Below are positions 57,607 to 64,000 of a DNA stretch of 64,000 nt, in pieces. The position numbers and the translations under genes were made by a program. The stretch's first letter is position 1. The number at the start of each line of letters is the position of its first letter. This stretch comes from Streptomyces chrestomyceticus JCM 4735 (GTDB taxonomy: Bacteria > Actinomycetota > Actinomycetes > Streptomycetales > Streptomycetaceae), in assembly GCF_003865135.1 (NCBI RefSeq), contig NZ_BHZC01000001.1:6262001-6326000 (forward strand), given 5' to 3'. The notes beneath the pieces are model-generated. The model did not search any database. It was not told the DNA's origin and saw only the letters and a list, made by a program, of their open reading frames with translations.

Positions 57607-58617
57607 ATGACTCAGACACCTACACGACCGCAGGCGCACGCCCAGTTCACCGTCCCCGCCAAGCACCCGATGGTGACGGTCCTGGGGTCCGGAGACGCCC
57701 TGCTGCGGGTCATCGAGAACGCCTTCCCGGCCACCGACATCCACGTACGGGGCAACGAGATCCGGGCGACCGGCGACCCCGCCGAAGTCGCCCTCATCCA
57801 GCGCCTCTTCGACGAGATGATGCTGGTGCTGCGCACCGGCCAGCCGATGACCGAGGACGCGGTGGAACGCTCCATCGCCATGCTGCGCTCGGCGGCGGAC
57901 GGCGAGGGCGCGGCGAGCGAGACCCCCGCCGAGGTGCTCACCCAGAACATCCTCTCCAACCGCGGCCGCACCATCCGCCCCAAGACCCTGAACCAGAAGC
58001 GCTACGTCGACGCCATCGACCAGCACACGGTCGTCTTCGGCATCGGCCCCGCCGGCACGGGCAAGACCTACCTCGCCATGGCCAAGGCGGTCCAGGCCCT
58101 GCAGTCCAAGCAGGTCAACCGCATCATCCTGACCCGCCCCGCCGTCGAGGCCGGCGAACGCCTGGGTTTCCTCCCCGGCACCCTCTACGAAAAGATCGAC
58201 CCGTACCTGCGCCCGCTGTACGACGCCCTGCACGACATGCTCGACCCGGACTCGATCCCGCGGCTGATGGCGGCGGGGACGATCGAGGTGGCGCCGCTCG
58301 CCTATATGCGCGGTCGTACCTTGAATGATGCTTTCATCATTCTGGACGAGGCGCAGAACACCAGCCCCGAGCAGATGAAGATGTTCCTCACCCGCCTCGG
58401 GTTCGACTCGAAGATCGTCATCACCGGTGACATCACGCAGATCGACCTCCCGGGCGGTACGAAGAGCGGTCTGCGGCAGGTCCAGGACATTCTGGAGGGG
58501 CTGGACGACGTGCACTTCTCGCGGCTCAGCAGCCAGGACGTCGTCCGGCACAAGCTCGTCGGCCGTATTGTCGATGCGTACGAGAAGTACGACAGCCAAA
58601 ACGGCCGGCGAACCTGA
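57607..58617 (+). CDS. PhoH family ATPase
   Basis: This 336-residue protein has the PhoH core: [20 protein letters not shown] (Walker A), [43 protein letters not shown] (Walker B) and [11 protein letters not shown]. PhoH2-like proteins are linked to RNA metabolism; next to ybeY it is thought to work in rRNA processing. ATG 57607 (MTQTPTRPQ) is chosen; ATG 57583 (MSRPESRP) is in frame and preceded by GGGGG, so it is a real alternative. ybeY starts 20 nt after the stop, and the CBS gene follows, giving a three-gene operon. Confidence 0.93.
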   Translation: MTQTPTRPQAHAQFTVPAKHPMVTVLGSGDALLRVIENAFPATDIHVRGNEIRATGDPAEVALIQRLFDEMMLVLRTGQPMTEDAVERSIAMLRSAADGEGAASETPAEVLTQNILSNRGRTIRPKTLNQKRYVDAIDQHTVVFGIGPAGTGKTYLAMAKAVQALQSKQVNRIILTRPAVEAGERLGFLPGTLYEKIDPYLRPLYDALHDMLDPDSIPRLMAAGTIEVAPLAYMRGRTLNDAFIILDEAQNTSPEQMKMFLTRLGFDSKIVITGDITQIDLPGGTKSGLRQVQDILEGLDDVHFSRLSSQDVVRHKLVGRIVDAYEKYDSQNGRRT

Positions 58618-58637
58618 GAAACGAGACGCAGCACCAC

Positions 58638-59135
58638 ATGTCGATCGACGTCAACAACGAGTCCGGAACGGACATCGACGAGCAGGCGATTCTGGATGTC
58701 GCGCGCTACGCCGTGGCCCTGATGCGTATTCACCCGCTTTCCGAGCTGTCGGTCATCGTCGTCGACGCCGACGCCATGGAACAGCTCCACCTCCAGTGGA
58801 TGGACCTGCCGGGGCCGACCGATGTCATGTCCTTCCCGATGGACGAGCTGCGTCCGCCGGCCAAGGACGACGAGGAGCCCCCGCAGGGGCTCCTCGGGGA
58901 CATCGTGCTCTGCCCGGAGGTCGCCGCGAAGCAGGGTGCGGAGGCGCCGACCGGGCACAGCATGGACGAGGAGCTCCAGTTGCTGACCGTGCACGGGGTG
59001 CTGCACCTGCTCGGGTACGACCACGAGGAGCCTTCGGAGAAGGCCGAGATGTTCGGTCTGCAGGCGGCGATCATCGACGGCTGGCGTGCCGAGCGCGGGC
59101 TGACGGGTCCGTCGCCGGCCCCGACCGTCACCTGA
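58638..59135 (+). CDS. ybeY: Endoribonuclease YbeY (rRNA maturation factor)
   Basis: This 165-residue metal-dependent RNase acts on the 16S rRNA 3' end and ribosome quality control. The zinc motif [11 protein letters not shown] (HxxxHxxxxxH) is intact, with [34 protein letters not shown] upstream. It lies between phoH and the CBS gene; the ribosome site is weak, with translation perhaps coupled to phoH. Length is normal. Confidence 0.96.
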   Translation: MSIDVNNESGTDIDEQAILDVARYAVALMRIHPLSELSVIVVDADAMEQLHLQWMDLPGPTDVMSFPMDELRPPAKDDEEPPQGLLGDIVLCPEVAAKQGAEAPTGHSMDEELQLLTVHGVLHLLGYDHEEPSEKAEMFGLQAAIIDGWRAERGLTGPSPAPTVT

Positions 59136-59148
59136 GGCGGGAGATCCG

Positions 59149-60465
59149 GTGACCACCCAGCTCATCGCGGTCGCGGTCCTGCTCGTCGTCGTCGCGTGGC
59201 TCGCGGCGTGTGCCGAGGCGGGGCTCGCCCGTACGACCAGCTTCCGTGCCGAGGAAGCCGTGCGGTCGGGGCGGCGGGGCAGCGCGAAGCTGGCCGCCGT
59301 CGCCGCCGATCCCGTCCGCTATCTGAATGTCGCGCTGCTGGTGCGGGTCGGCTGCGAGATGGCGGCCGGGGTGCTGGTGACGTACGCCTGTCTGCGCTCC
59401 TTCGAGGAGACCTGGCAGGCGCTGACCGTGGCCATCGCGGTGATGGTGCTGGTCTCGTACGTCGCGGTGGGCGTCTCGCCCCGTACGATCGGCCGCCAGC
59501 ATCCGCTGAACACCGCCACCGCCGCCGCGTACGTGCTGCTGCCGCTGGCCCGGGTCATGGGGCCGATTCCGCGGCTGCTGATCCTTCTGGGCAACGCCCT
59601 GACGCCCGGCAAGGGCTTCCGGCAGGGCCCCTTCGCCTCCGAGGCCGAGCTGCGCTCGCTGGTGGACCTCGCGGAGAAGGAGTCGCTGATCGAGGACGAG
59701 GAGCGCCGTATGGTGCACTCCGTCTTCCAGCTCGGCGACACCCTGGTCCGGGAGGTGATGGTGCCGCGGACGGACCTGATCTCGGTCGAGCGGTTCAAGA
59801 CCATCCGCCAGGCGCTGACCCTCGCGCTGCGCTCCGGGTTCTCCCGCATCCCGGTGACCGGCGAGAACGAGGACGACGTGGTCGGCATCGTGTACGTGAA
59901 GGACCTCGCCCGCAAGGTGCACATCAGCCGGGACGCGGAGACGGAGCTGGTCTCCACGGCGATGCGGCCCGCCGTCTTCGTGCCGGACACGAAGAACGCC
60001 GGTGATCTGCTGCGCGAGATGCAGCAGGACCGCAATCACGTCGCGGTCGTCATCGACGAGTACGGCGGTACGGCCGGCATCGTGACGATCGAGGACATCC
60101 TGGAGGAGATCGTCGGCGAGATCACCGACGAGTACGACCGGGAGCTGCCGCCCGTGGAGGATCTGGGCGACGGGCGGTACCGGGTGACCGCGCGGCTGGA
60201 CATCGGCGACCTCGGGGAGCTGTACGGCTTCGCGGAGCTGGACGACGAGGACGTGGAGACGGTCGGCGGGCTGCTCGCCAAGCATCTGGGCCGGGTGCCG
60301 ATCGCGGGTGCCACGGCCGAGATCGACCTCAGCGAGAACGCGTCCGCGCTCTCGCCGAAGGCGCTGCGGCTGACCGCGGAGGCCCCGGCCGGCCGCCGCA
60401 ACAAGATCGTCACGGTGCTCTGCGAGCCGGTCCGGGGCGAGGACGGCGCGGACGGTCAGGACTGA
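59149..60465 (+). CDS. CNNM/CorC-type transporter-associated membrane protein with CBS domains
   Basis: This 438-residue protein has an N-terminal DUF21 region with about four helices (LIAVAVLLVVVAWLAACAEAG through LPLARVMGPIPRLLILLGNAL), a CBS pair (REVMVPRTDLISVERFKTIRQALTLALRSGFSRIPVTGENEDDVVGIVYVKDL; NAGDLLREMQQDRNHVAVVIDEYGGTAGIVTIEDILEEIVGEI), and the C-terminal CorC/HlyC domain. Members are implicated in magnesium or cobalt export. GGGAG lies 6 nt before the GTG. The gap to ybeY is 13 nt, so it ends the phoH-ybeY operon. Confidence 0.93.
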   Translation: MTTQLIAVAVLLVVVAWLAACAEAGLARTTSFRAEEAVRSGRRGSAKLAAVAADPVRYLNVALLVRVGCEMAAGVLVTYACLRSFEETWQALTVAIAVMVLVSYVAVGVSPRTIGRQHPLNTATAAAYVLLPLARVMGPIPRLLILLGNALTPGKGFRQGPFASEAELRSLVDLAEKESLIEDEERRMVHSVFQLGDTLVREVMVPRTDLISVERFKTIRQALTLALRSGFSRIPVTGENEDDVVGIVYVKDLARKVHISRDAETELVSTAMRPAVFVPDTKNAGDLLREMQQDRNHVAVVIDEYGGTAGIVTIEDILEEIVGEITDEYDRELPPVEDLGDGRYRVTARLDIGDLGELYGFAELDDEDVETVGGLLAKHLGRVPIAGATAEIDLSENASALSPKALRLTAEAPAGRRNKIVTVLCEPVRGEDGADGQD

Positions 60466-60524
60466 CCGACGGCCGGCGGCGGAGCGGGAAGCGGTCAGGA
60501 CCGGCCGCGGCGACGGAGTGACGG

Positions 60525-61757
60525 TCAGGACCGGCCGCGGCGACGGAGTGCGAAGCGGTCGGGGCTGACCGCGACGCACAGCCCGGCGAGCGCCGTGACG
60601 GTCCCGGTGACCACCACGGCGGGCCAGCCGCCGCCCGACCAGGCCACCGTGCCGGCCAGCGATCCGACGGCGATGCCGGAGAAGCGCAGGGTGAAGTAGA
60701 GGGTGTTGAGGCGGCTGTGGACGGCGGGGTCGAGGCTGAAAAGGGAGGTCTGTGAGGCGGCCTGGCTGCCCCAGACCCCGACGTCCAGCACGACCACGCC
60801 GGCCAGCAGCCACCAGAGCGAGCCGCCGCCCGGCAGCAGGAGCAGCCAGCCCGCGATCACCAGGCCGATCAGTGCCGCGAGCGCGCCGCGCCGTCCGAGC
60901 CGGTCGGCCAGCCGTCCGGCGTACGGGGAGGCCAGCGCGCTCGCCGCGGCCACCAGCCCGAACAGGCCGATCTCGGTGGACCCGTACCCGTACTCCTCCG
61001 ACAGCAGGAACGTCAGCGTCGTCCAGAAGGCGCCGAACGCGATGCCCACCAGCGCGCCGGACACGGTGATCCGCCGGACCAGCGGGTGGGCGGCGAACAG
61101 CCGCGGCAGCGAGGCGAGCGTGGACCGGTACGAGGCGGCCGCGGCCGCCGGGACGCGGGGCAGGGCCCGGCTCAGGACCAGCATGGTCAGCAGTGTCAGG
61201 ACGCACGAGCAGCCGAAGACCGCCCGCCAGCCCACCTGTTCCGCCAGCGCCCCCGAGTACGCGCGGGACGCGAGCACGCCGACCAGCAGGCCGGCCTGTA
61301 CGGTGCCGACGATGCGGCCCCGGTCGGCGTTGCCGCCGTCGGCGGCCAGGGCCACCGCGAGCGGCGTGACGAGCTGCGGTACGGGCGAGAGCAGGCCGAC
61401 CGCGAAACCGGCCACCACCAGCCAGGTCACGCTGGGCGCCACGGCGCAGGCGGCGAGGGCGAGCGCGGACGCCGTGCCGAGGCCGAGGATGAGCCGCCTG
61501 CGGTCGTGGCTGTCGCCCGCCGGGACCAGCAGCAGGATGCCGGCCGCGTAGCCGAGCTGGGTGGCGGTGGGCACCGCGCCGAGGACGTCCGGGGCCACCC
61601 CGAGGGACCGGGCGGCGGCGCCCAGCAGCGGCTGGTTCAGGTAGACGTTGGCGGCGGTGACGGCGCTGGTGGCGGCGAGCAGCAGGGCGGTCGGGCGGGT
61701 CAGGCCGGAGCGGGGCGGGCGGTCGGTGCGCGGGGGAGCGGAAGCTGGTTCGATCAC
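60525..61757 (-). CDS. MFS transporter
   Basis: This 410-residue twelve-helix major facilitator has ANVYLNQPLLGAAARSLG, GYAAGILLLVPAGDSHDRRRLILG (motif A-like), a central loop near 190-215 and ASPYAGRLADRLGRRGALAAL in the second half. The pattern is that of drug/metabolite exporters. GTG 61757 has no ribosome site; TAGCGT 8 nt upstream suggests a leaderless message. It is divergent from an AraC-type regulator across about 100 bp that contains repeated GTGCCA half-sites, so the regulator probably controls export of a specific compound. Confidence 0.9.
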   Translation of the reverse strand: MIEPASAPPRTDRPPRSGLTRPTALLLAATSAVTAANVYLNQPLLGAAARSLGVAPDVLGAVPTATQLGYAAGILLLVPAGDSHDRRRLILGLGTASALALAACAVAPSVTWLVVAGFAVGLLSPVPQLVTPLAVALAADGGNADRGRIVGTVQAGLLVGVLASRAYSGALAEQVGWRAVFGCSCVLTLLTMLVLSRALPRVPAAAAASYRSTLASLPRLFAAHPLVRRITVSGALVGIAFGAFWTTLTFLLSEEYGYGSTEIGLFGLVAAASALASPYAGRLADRLGRRGALAALIGLVIAGWLLLLPGGGSLWWLLAGVVVLDVGVWGSQAASQTSLFSLDPAVHSRLNTLYFTLRFSGIAVGSLAGTVAWSGGGWPAVVVTGTVTALAGLCVAVSPDRFALRRRGRS

Positions 61758-61765
61758 ATGAGCCG

Positions 61766-61771
61766 ACGCTA
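61766..61771 (-). promoter_or_regulatory. -10 element of the MFS gene
   Basis: TAGCGT on the minus strand lies 8 nt before GTG 61757. Confidence 0.35.
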
Positions 61772-61784
61772 GGCCGGGGCGGGC

Positions 61785-61830
61785 GTGGCAGGCTTGTGCG
61801 GGAGTGCCAAGTTCTGTCGAGGACGTGCCA
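61785..61830. promoter_or_regulatory. AraC-type half-site array
   Basis: GTGCCA at 61804-61809 and 61825-61830 are direct repeats 21 bp apart (two helical turns); an inverted TGGCA lies at about 61786, again about two turns away. They fill the AraC/MFS divergent region. Confidence 0.45.
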
Positions 61831-61859
61831 GGCGGGGGAGAAGGCGGAAGGGCGGCGGC

Positions 61860-62636
61860 GTGTACGGCAAGAGCGAGGACCGGGAGGACTACCAGCGGGT
61901 GCCCCGGCCGGTCGCCGCGATGGCCCGTGACCTGCCCGACGGCCACCACATCCCCGACCACCGGCACCTCCGGGCCCAGCTCATCTACGGCACCACCGGC
62001 GCCATCTCGGTGGCCACCGGACACGGCGTGTGGGTGGTGCCCGCCACCCGCGGCGTGTGGGTGCCCGCCGGGCTGACGCACGCGATGACCTGCGCGGGCG
62101 CGGTCGCCATGCGCACCCTCTACATCGAGCCGCAGTCCGCCTGGCGGCTGCCCGACGCCCCCACCGTCGTCTCGGTCTCGCCGCTGCTGCGGGAGCTGAT
62201 CGACGAGGCCACCCGGCTTCCGGTGGAGTACGACGTACGGGGCCGCGACGGCACGGTGATGGACCTGCTCCTGCACGAACTCGCGCCGCGCCCCGTACCG
62301 GCCCTCCACCTGCCCGCCCCGGGCGATCCCCGGCTGCACGACCTGTGCGCGGCGATCCGGCGCAGCCCCGGCGAGGACTGGACGACCCCGAACGCCGCGG
62401 CCCGCGCCCATCTGAGCCCGCGCAGCCTGCACCGCAGGTTCGCCGCCGCCACGGGGATGAGCCCGGCCCGCTGGGTGCAGCAGGCCAGGCTCGTCCACGC
62501 GGTCACCCTGCTGGCCAGGGGGACCCCGGTCACCTCGGTCGCCACCGGCCTCGGCTATGCCACTCCCAGCGCCTTCACGGCCATGTTCCGGCGGGCGCTG
62601 GGCACCACTCCGTCGGCCTATTTCGCGGGCGTGTAG
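61860..62636 (+). CDS. AraC-family transcriptional regulator
   Basis: This 258-residue regulator has a cupin-like sensory half (GHHIPDHRHLRAQLIYGTTGAISV, WVVPATRGVWVPAGLTHAM) and a C-terminal pair of HTH motifs (ARAHLSPRSLHRRFAAATGMSPARWVQQARL; SVATGLGYATPSAFTAMFRRALGTTPSAYF). The metal-binding-like HxH pattern in the cupin half is seen in related sensors. GTG 61860 follows GGAAGG; an upstream ATG at 61785 is in frame but lies in the operator region. It is divergent from the MFS gene. Confidence 0.9.
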   Translation: MYGKSEDREDYQRVPRPVAAMARDLPDGHHIPDHRHLRAQLIYGTTGAISVATGHGVWVVPATRGVWVPAGLTHAMTCAGAVAMRTLYIEPQSAWRLPDAPTVVSVSPLLRELIDEATRLPVEYDVRGRDGTVMDLLLHELAPRPVPALHLPAPGDPRLHDLCAAIRRSPGEDWTTPNAAARAHLSPRSLHRRFAAATGMSPARWVQQARLVHAVTLLARGTPVTSVATGLGYATPSAFTAMFRRALGTTPSAYFAGV

Positions 62637-62711
62637 TCCGTACGGGACGGAAGGGAACGGGCGTCCGCCACTGCCGTACGCCCCCTCGTGCCCATCGGGC
62701 CGCGGGACGCA

Positions 62712-62717
62712 TATGCT
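62712..62717 (+). promoter_or_regulatory. -10 element of the deaminase-like gene
   Basis: TATGCT ends 7 nt before ATG 62725; leaderless. Confidence 0.5.
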
Positions 62718-62724
62718 CGCCCGT

Positions 62725-63078
62725 ATGAGCGAAGCCGCACCGCTGGACCCGGAAGACCGCAAGATCATCACGCTGGCCCGTTCCGCGCGCGCCCGCAACG
62801 GGGTGCCGGAGGGCGCCGCCGTCCGTGACGAGACCGGGCGCACCTATGTCGCGGGGACCGTCGCCCTGGAGTCGTTGCAGCTCAGCGCGTTGCGTACGGC
62901 GGTCGCCATGGCCGTCGCGAGCGGCGCGCAGTCGCTGGAGGCGGCGGCCGTGGTGACCGAGGCGGAGTCGGCGTCGGACGCGGACCGCGCGGCCGTACGG
63001 GACCTCGGCGGCGCCGGTACGCCGGTGCTGGTCGCCGGTCCGGACGGCACGCTGCGGGCCACGGTCCAGGCGGGCTGA
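62725..63078 (+). CDS. Cytidine-deaminase-fold protein without zinc ligands
   Basis: This 117-residue protein resembles small cytidine deaminases (ARARNGVPEGAAVRDETGRTYVAGTVALESLQLSALRTAVAMAVASGA, then VVTEAES and VLVAGPDG) but contains no Cys and no His. The (C/H)AE and PCxxC motifs that hold zinc are therefore absent and deamination is not possible by the known mechanism. In Streptomyces such a protein usually sits between the CBS gene and era; era is not in this window, and here the MFS/AraC pair separates it from the CBS gene. A -10 element 7 nt upstream suggests leaderless expression. Confidence 0.75.
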   Translation: MSEAAPLDPEDRKIITLARSARARNGVPEGAAVRDETGRTYVAGTVALESLQLSALRTAVAMAVASGAQSLEAAAVVTEAESASDADRAAVRDLGGAGTPVLVAGPDGTLRATVQAG

Positions 63079-63129
63079 CGGGCTGACACCGGGGCGGCCG
63101 GGCGGGCCGGCGCAACGGCGCGTCCGCCC

Positions 63130-64000
63130 TCACTCCGCCCGTACCCGCTCCAGCAGCGCCTTCTTGTCCGGCTTGCCGCTCGCCGCCACCGGCACCTCCC
63201 GTACGACGGTGATCGTGGCGGGCACGCTCGCCGGGCCCAGCGCGTCGGCGACGTGGGCACGCAGCGCCGCGAGACCGGGCCGCCGTCCCGCCGCCGGTAC
63301 GACGAACGCGTGGGCGGCCTCGCCGGTCCGCTCGTCCGGCGCGCCCACGACATACGCCTGGTCGACGTCCGGGTGCGCGGCCAGGGCCTGTTCGATGGCG
63401 CCCGCGTAGTGCAGGACGGCGTTGACGATGATGACGTCACGGGTGCGCCCGGTGAGGCGCAGGAAGCCGTGCTCGTCGAGGCGGCCGAGGTCGCGGGTGC
63501 GGACCCAGCCGTCCCGTAGTACGGCGCGGGTCTCCGCCTCGTCCCGGCGGTAGCCGGCCAGTGCTCCGGCCGTACGGACCCAGATCTCGCCGGTGGCGCC
63601 GTCGGGGAGGGGCCGCCCGTCGGCCGGGTCCCGTACGTCGATGTCCACCCCGTCCAGGGGGCGCCCCACCGAGCCGTACGCGGTGTCCGGCCGCTGGGCC
63701 AGGTCGTCGGGGGTGAGCAGGGTGAGCATGCCGGTCTCGGTCTGTCCGTAGCCCTGGTGCACGACGGGGCCGAGGCGTTCGGTGGCCTCGGCGAGCTTGT
63801 GGGGCGCCAGGGGAGATCCGGCCACAAGGAGAGCGCGGAGGCTCGTGAGGTCCAGGGTGTTTTCGGGCTCGGTGCGCAGGGTGTTGAGGATGTGGTGCAG
63901 CCGGGGGACGGTCAGCAGGCAGGCGGTGACGCGGTGCCGTGCGAAGACCTCCGGGAAGGACAGCGGCGGGTCCGGTATGACGGCGGTGCCGCCGCCCAGC
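63130..64000 (-). CDS. AMP-binding acyl-CoA ligase, C-terminal part (gene runs off the right edge)
   Basis: The frame is open to the window edge on the minus strand, giving about 290 residues. Motifs of adenylate-forming enzymes are HQGYGQTETGM, GSVGRPLDGVDIDV, GEIWVRTAGALAGY, GWVRTRDLGRLDEHGFLRLTGRTRDVIIVNAVLHYAGAIEQALAAHPDV, and the terminal catalytic Lys region VPVAASGKPDKKALLERV. The P-loop lies outside. Asn in IIVNAVLHY replaces the usual SGG-type loop. It could be a fatty-acid ligase or the loading enzyme of a secondary-metabolite pathway; the missing upstream context decides. Confidence 0.88.
   Translation of the reverse strand, partial: LGGGTAVIPDPPLSFPEVFARHRVTACLLTVPRLHHILNTLRTEPENTLDLTSLRALLVAGSPLAPHKLAEATERLGPVVHQGYGQTETGMLTLLTPDDLAQRPDTAYGSVGRPLDGVDIDVRDPADGRPLPDGATGEIWVRTAGALAGYRRDEAETRAVLRDGWVRTRDLGRLDEHGFLRLTGRTRDVIIVNAVLHYAGAIEQALAAHPDVDQAYVVGAPDERTGEAAHAFVVPAAGRRPGLAALRAHVADALGPASVPATITVVREVPVAASGKPDKKALLERVRAE

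Noticed and set aside
63130..64000. Start of a secondary-metabolite cluster at the right edge
   Set aside because: Only a partial adenylate-forming enzyme is visible, with no carrier protein, synthase or pathway regulator next to it.

Overview
The window is chromosomal DNA from a high-GC actinomycete, almost certainly a Streptomyces. It has very high GC with GC-rich third codon positions, frequent GTG starts, many promoters whose start codon lies 6-8 nt after a -10 hexamer (leaderless mRNAs), rare TTA codons, a Leu leader peptide ahead of leuS, a CIRCE-hrcA-dnaJ unit and mycothiol-dependent formaldehyde metabolism. The backbone order (LCP protein tail, rsfS, histidine phosphatase, tRNA-Ala, leuS, degV, comEA-comEC, holA, rpsT/lepA, fadD, hemW, hrcA-dnaJ, rsmE, HIT, RNase Z-like, phoH-ybeY-CBS protein, deaminase-like protein) is that of the conserved Streptomyces core. 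No insertion sequence, integrase, prophage, CRISPR array or rRNA operon was seen.

Region 1 (1-6.3 kb): the end of an LCP cell-wall ligase, rsfS coupled to a phosphatase that appears to start with CTG, a tRNA-Ala(GGC), two tiny zinc-ribbon genes, a signal-less multicopper oxidase carrying a TTA codon, a GT87 mannosyltransferase, and a second identical tRNA-Ala(GGC). Region 2 (6.3-10.6 kb): a divergent HxlR regulator/SDR pair whose SDR lacks the catalytic Tyr and Lys, and a two-gene redox unit (ferric-reductase-like haem membrane protein plus a NuoF-like/ferredoxin fusion). Region 3 (10.6-28.4 kb): leuS behind a transcription attenuator, degV, the DNA-uptake genes comEA-comEC, a membrane-tethered phosphate-binding-like protein converging on comEC, Rrf2 plus arylamine N-acetyltransferase, holA, rpsT and lepA.

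Region 4 (28.4-40 kb): an acyl-CoA ligase behind a palindromic operator, then a signalling locus: a receiver-coiled-coil response regulator, a 1379-residue hybrid kinase with a long HAMP array, and a divergent RsbW-GAF-PP2C protein. This layout matches the S. coelicolor osaB-osaA/osaC osmoadaptation set as I recall it. hemW and a Uma2 nuclease-fold gene follow. Region 5 (40-49.8 kb): DUF3097, an MBL hydrolase, CIRCE-hrcA-dnaJ, NMO-rsmE, OsmC, an Asp/His-repeat lipoprotein, HIT and RNase Z-like genes. Region 6 (49.8-64 kb): a more variable metabolic stretch (HAD phosphatase, flavin reductase-like protein, glucarate-dehydratase-like enzyme, mycothiol-dependent formaldehyde dehydrogenase with an MBL partner, GH4/PfkB sugar pair), then phoH-ybeY-CBS, an AraC/MFS pair, a cytidine-deaminase-fold protein with no Cys or His, and the C-terminal part of an acyl-CoA ligase running off the right edge.

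The signals I rate highest are the leuS leader peptide/attenuator, the osaABC-like signalling locus, the four TTA-containing genes (haem membrane protein, multicopper oxidase, comEA, hybrid kinase) that should depend on the bldA tRNA, the NuoF-like/ferredoxin fusion that lacks one expected cluster cysteine, and the membrane-spanning phosphate-binding-like receptor. All calls come from reading the sequence; no database search was run.
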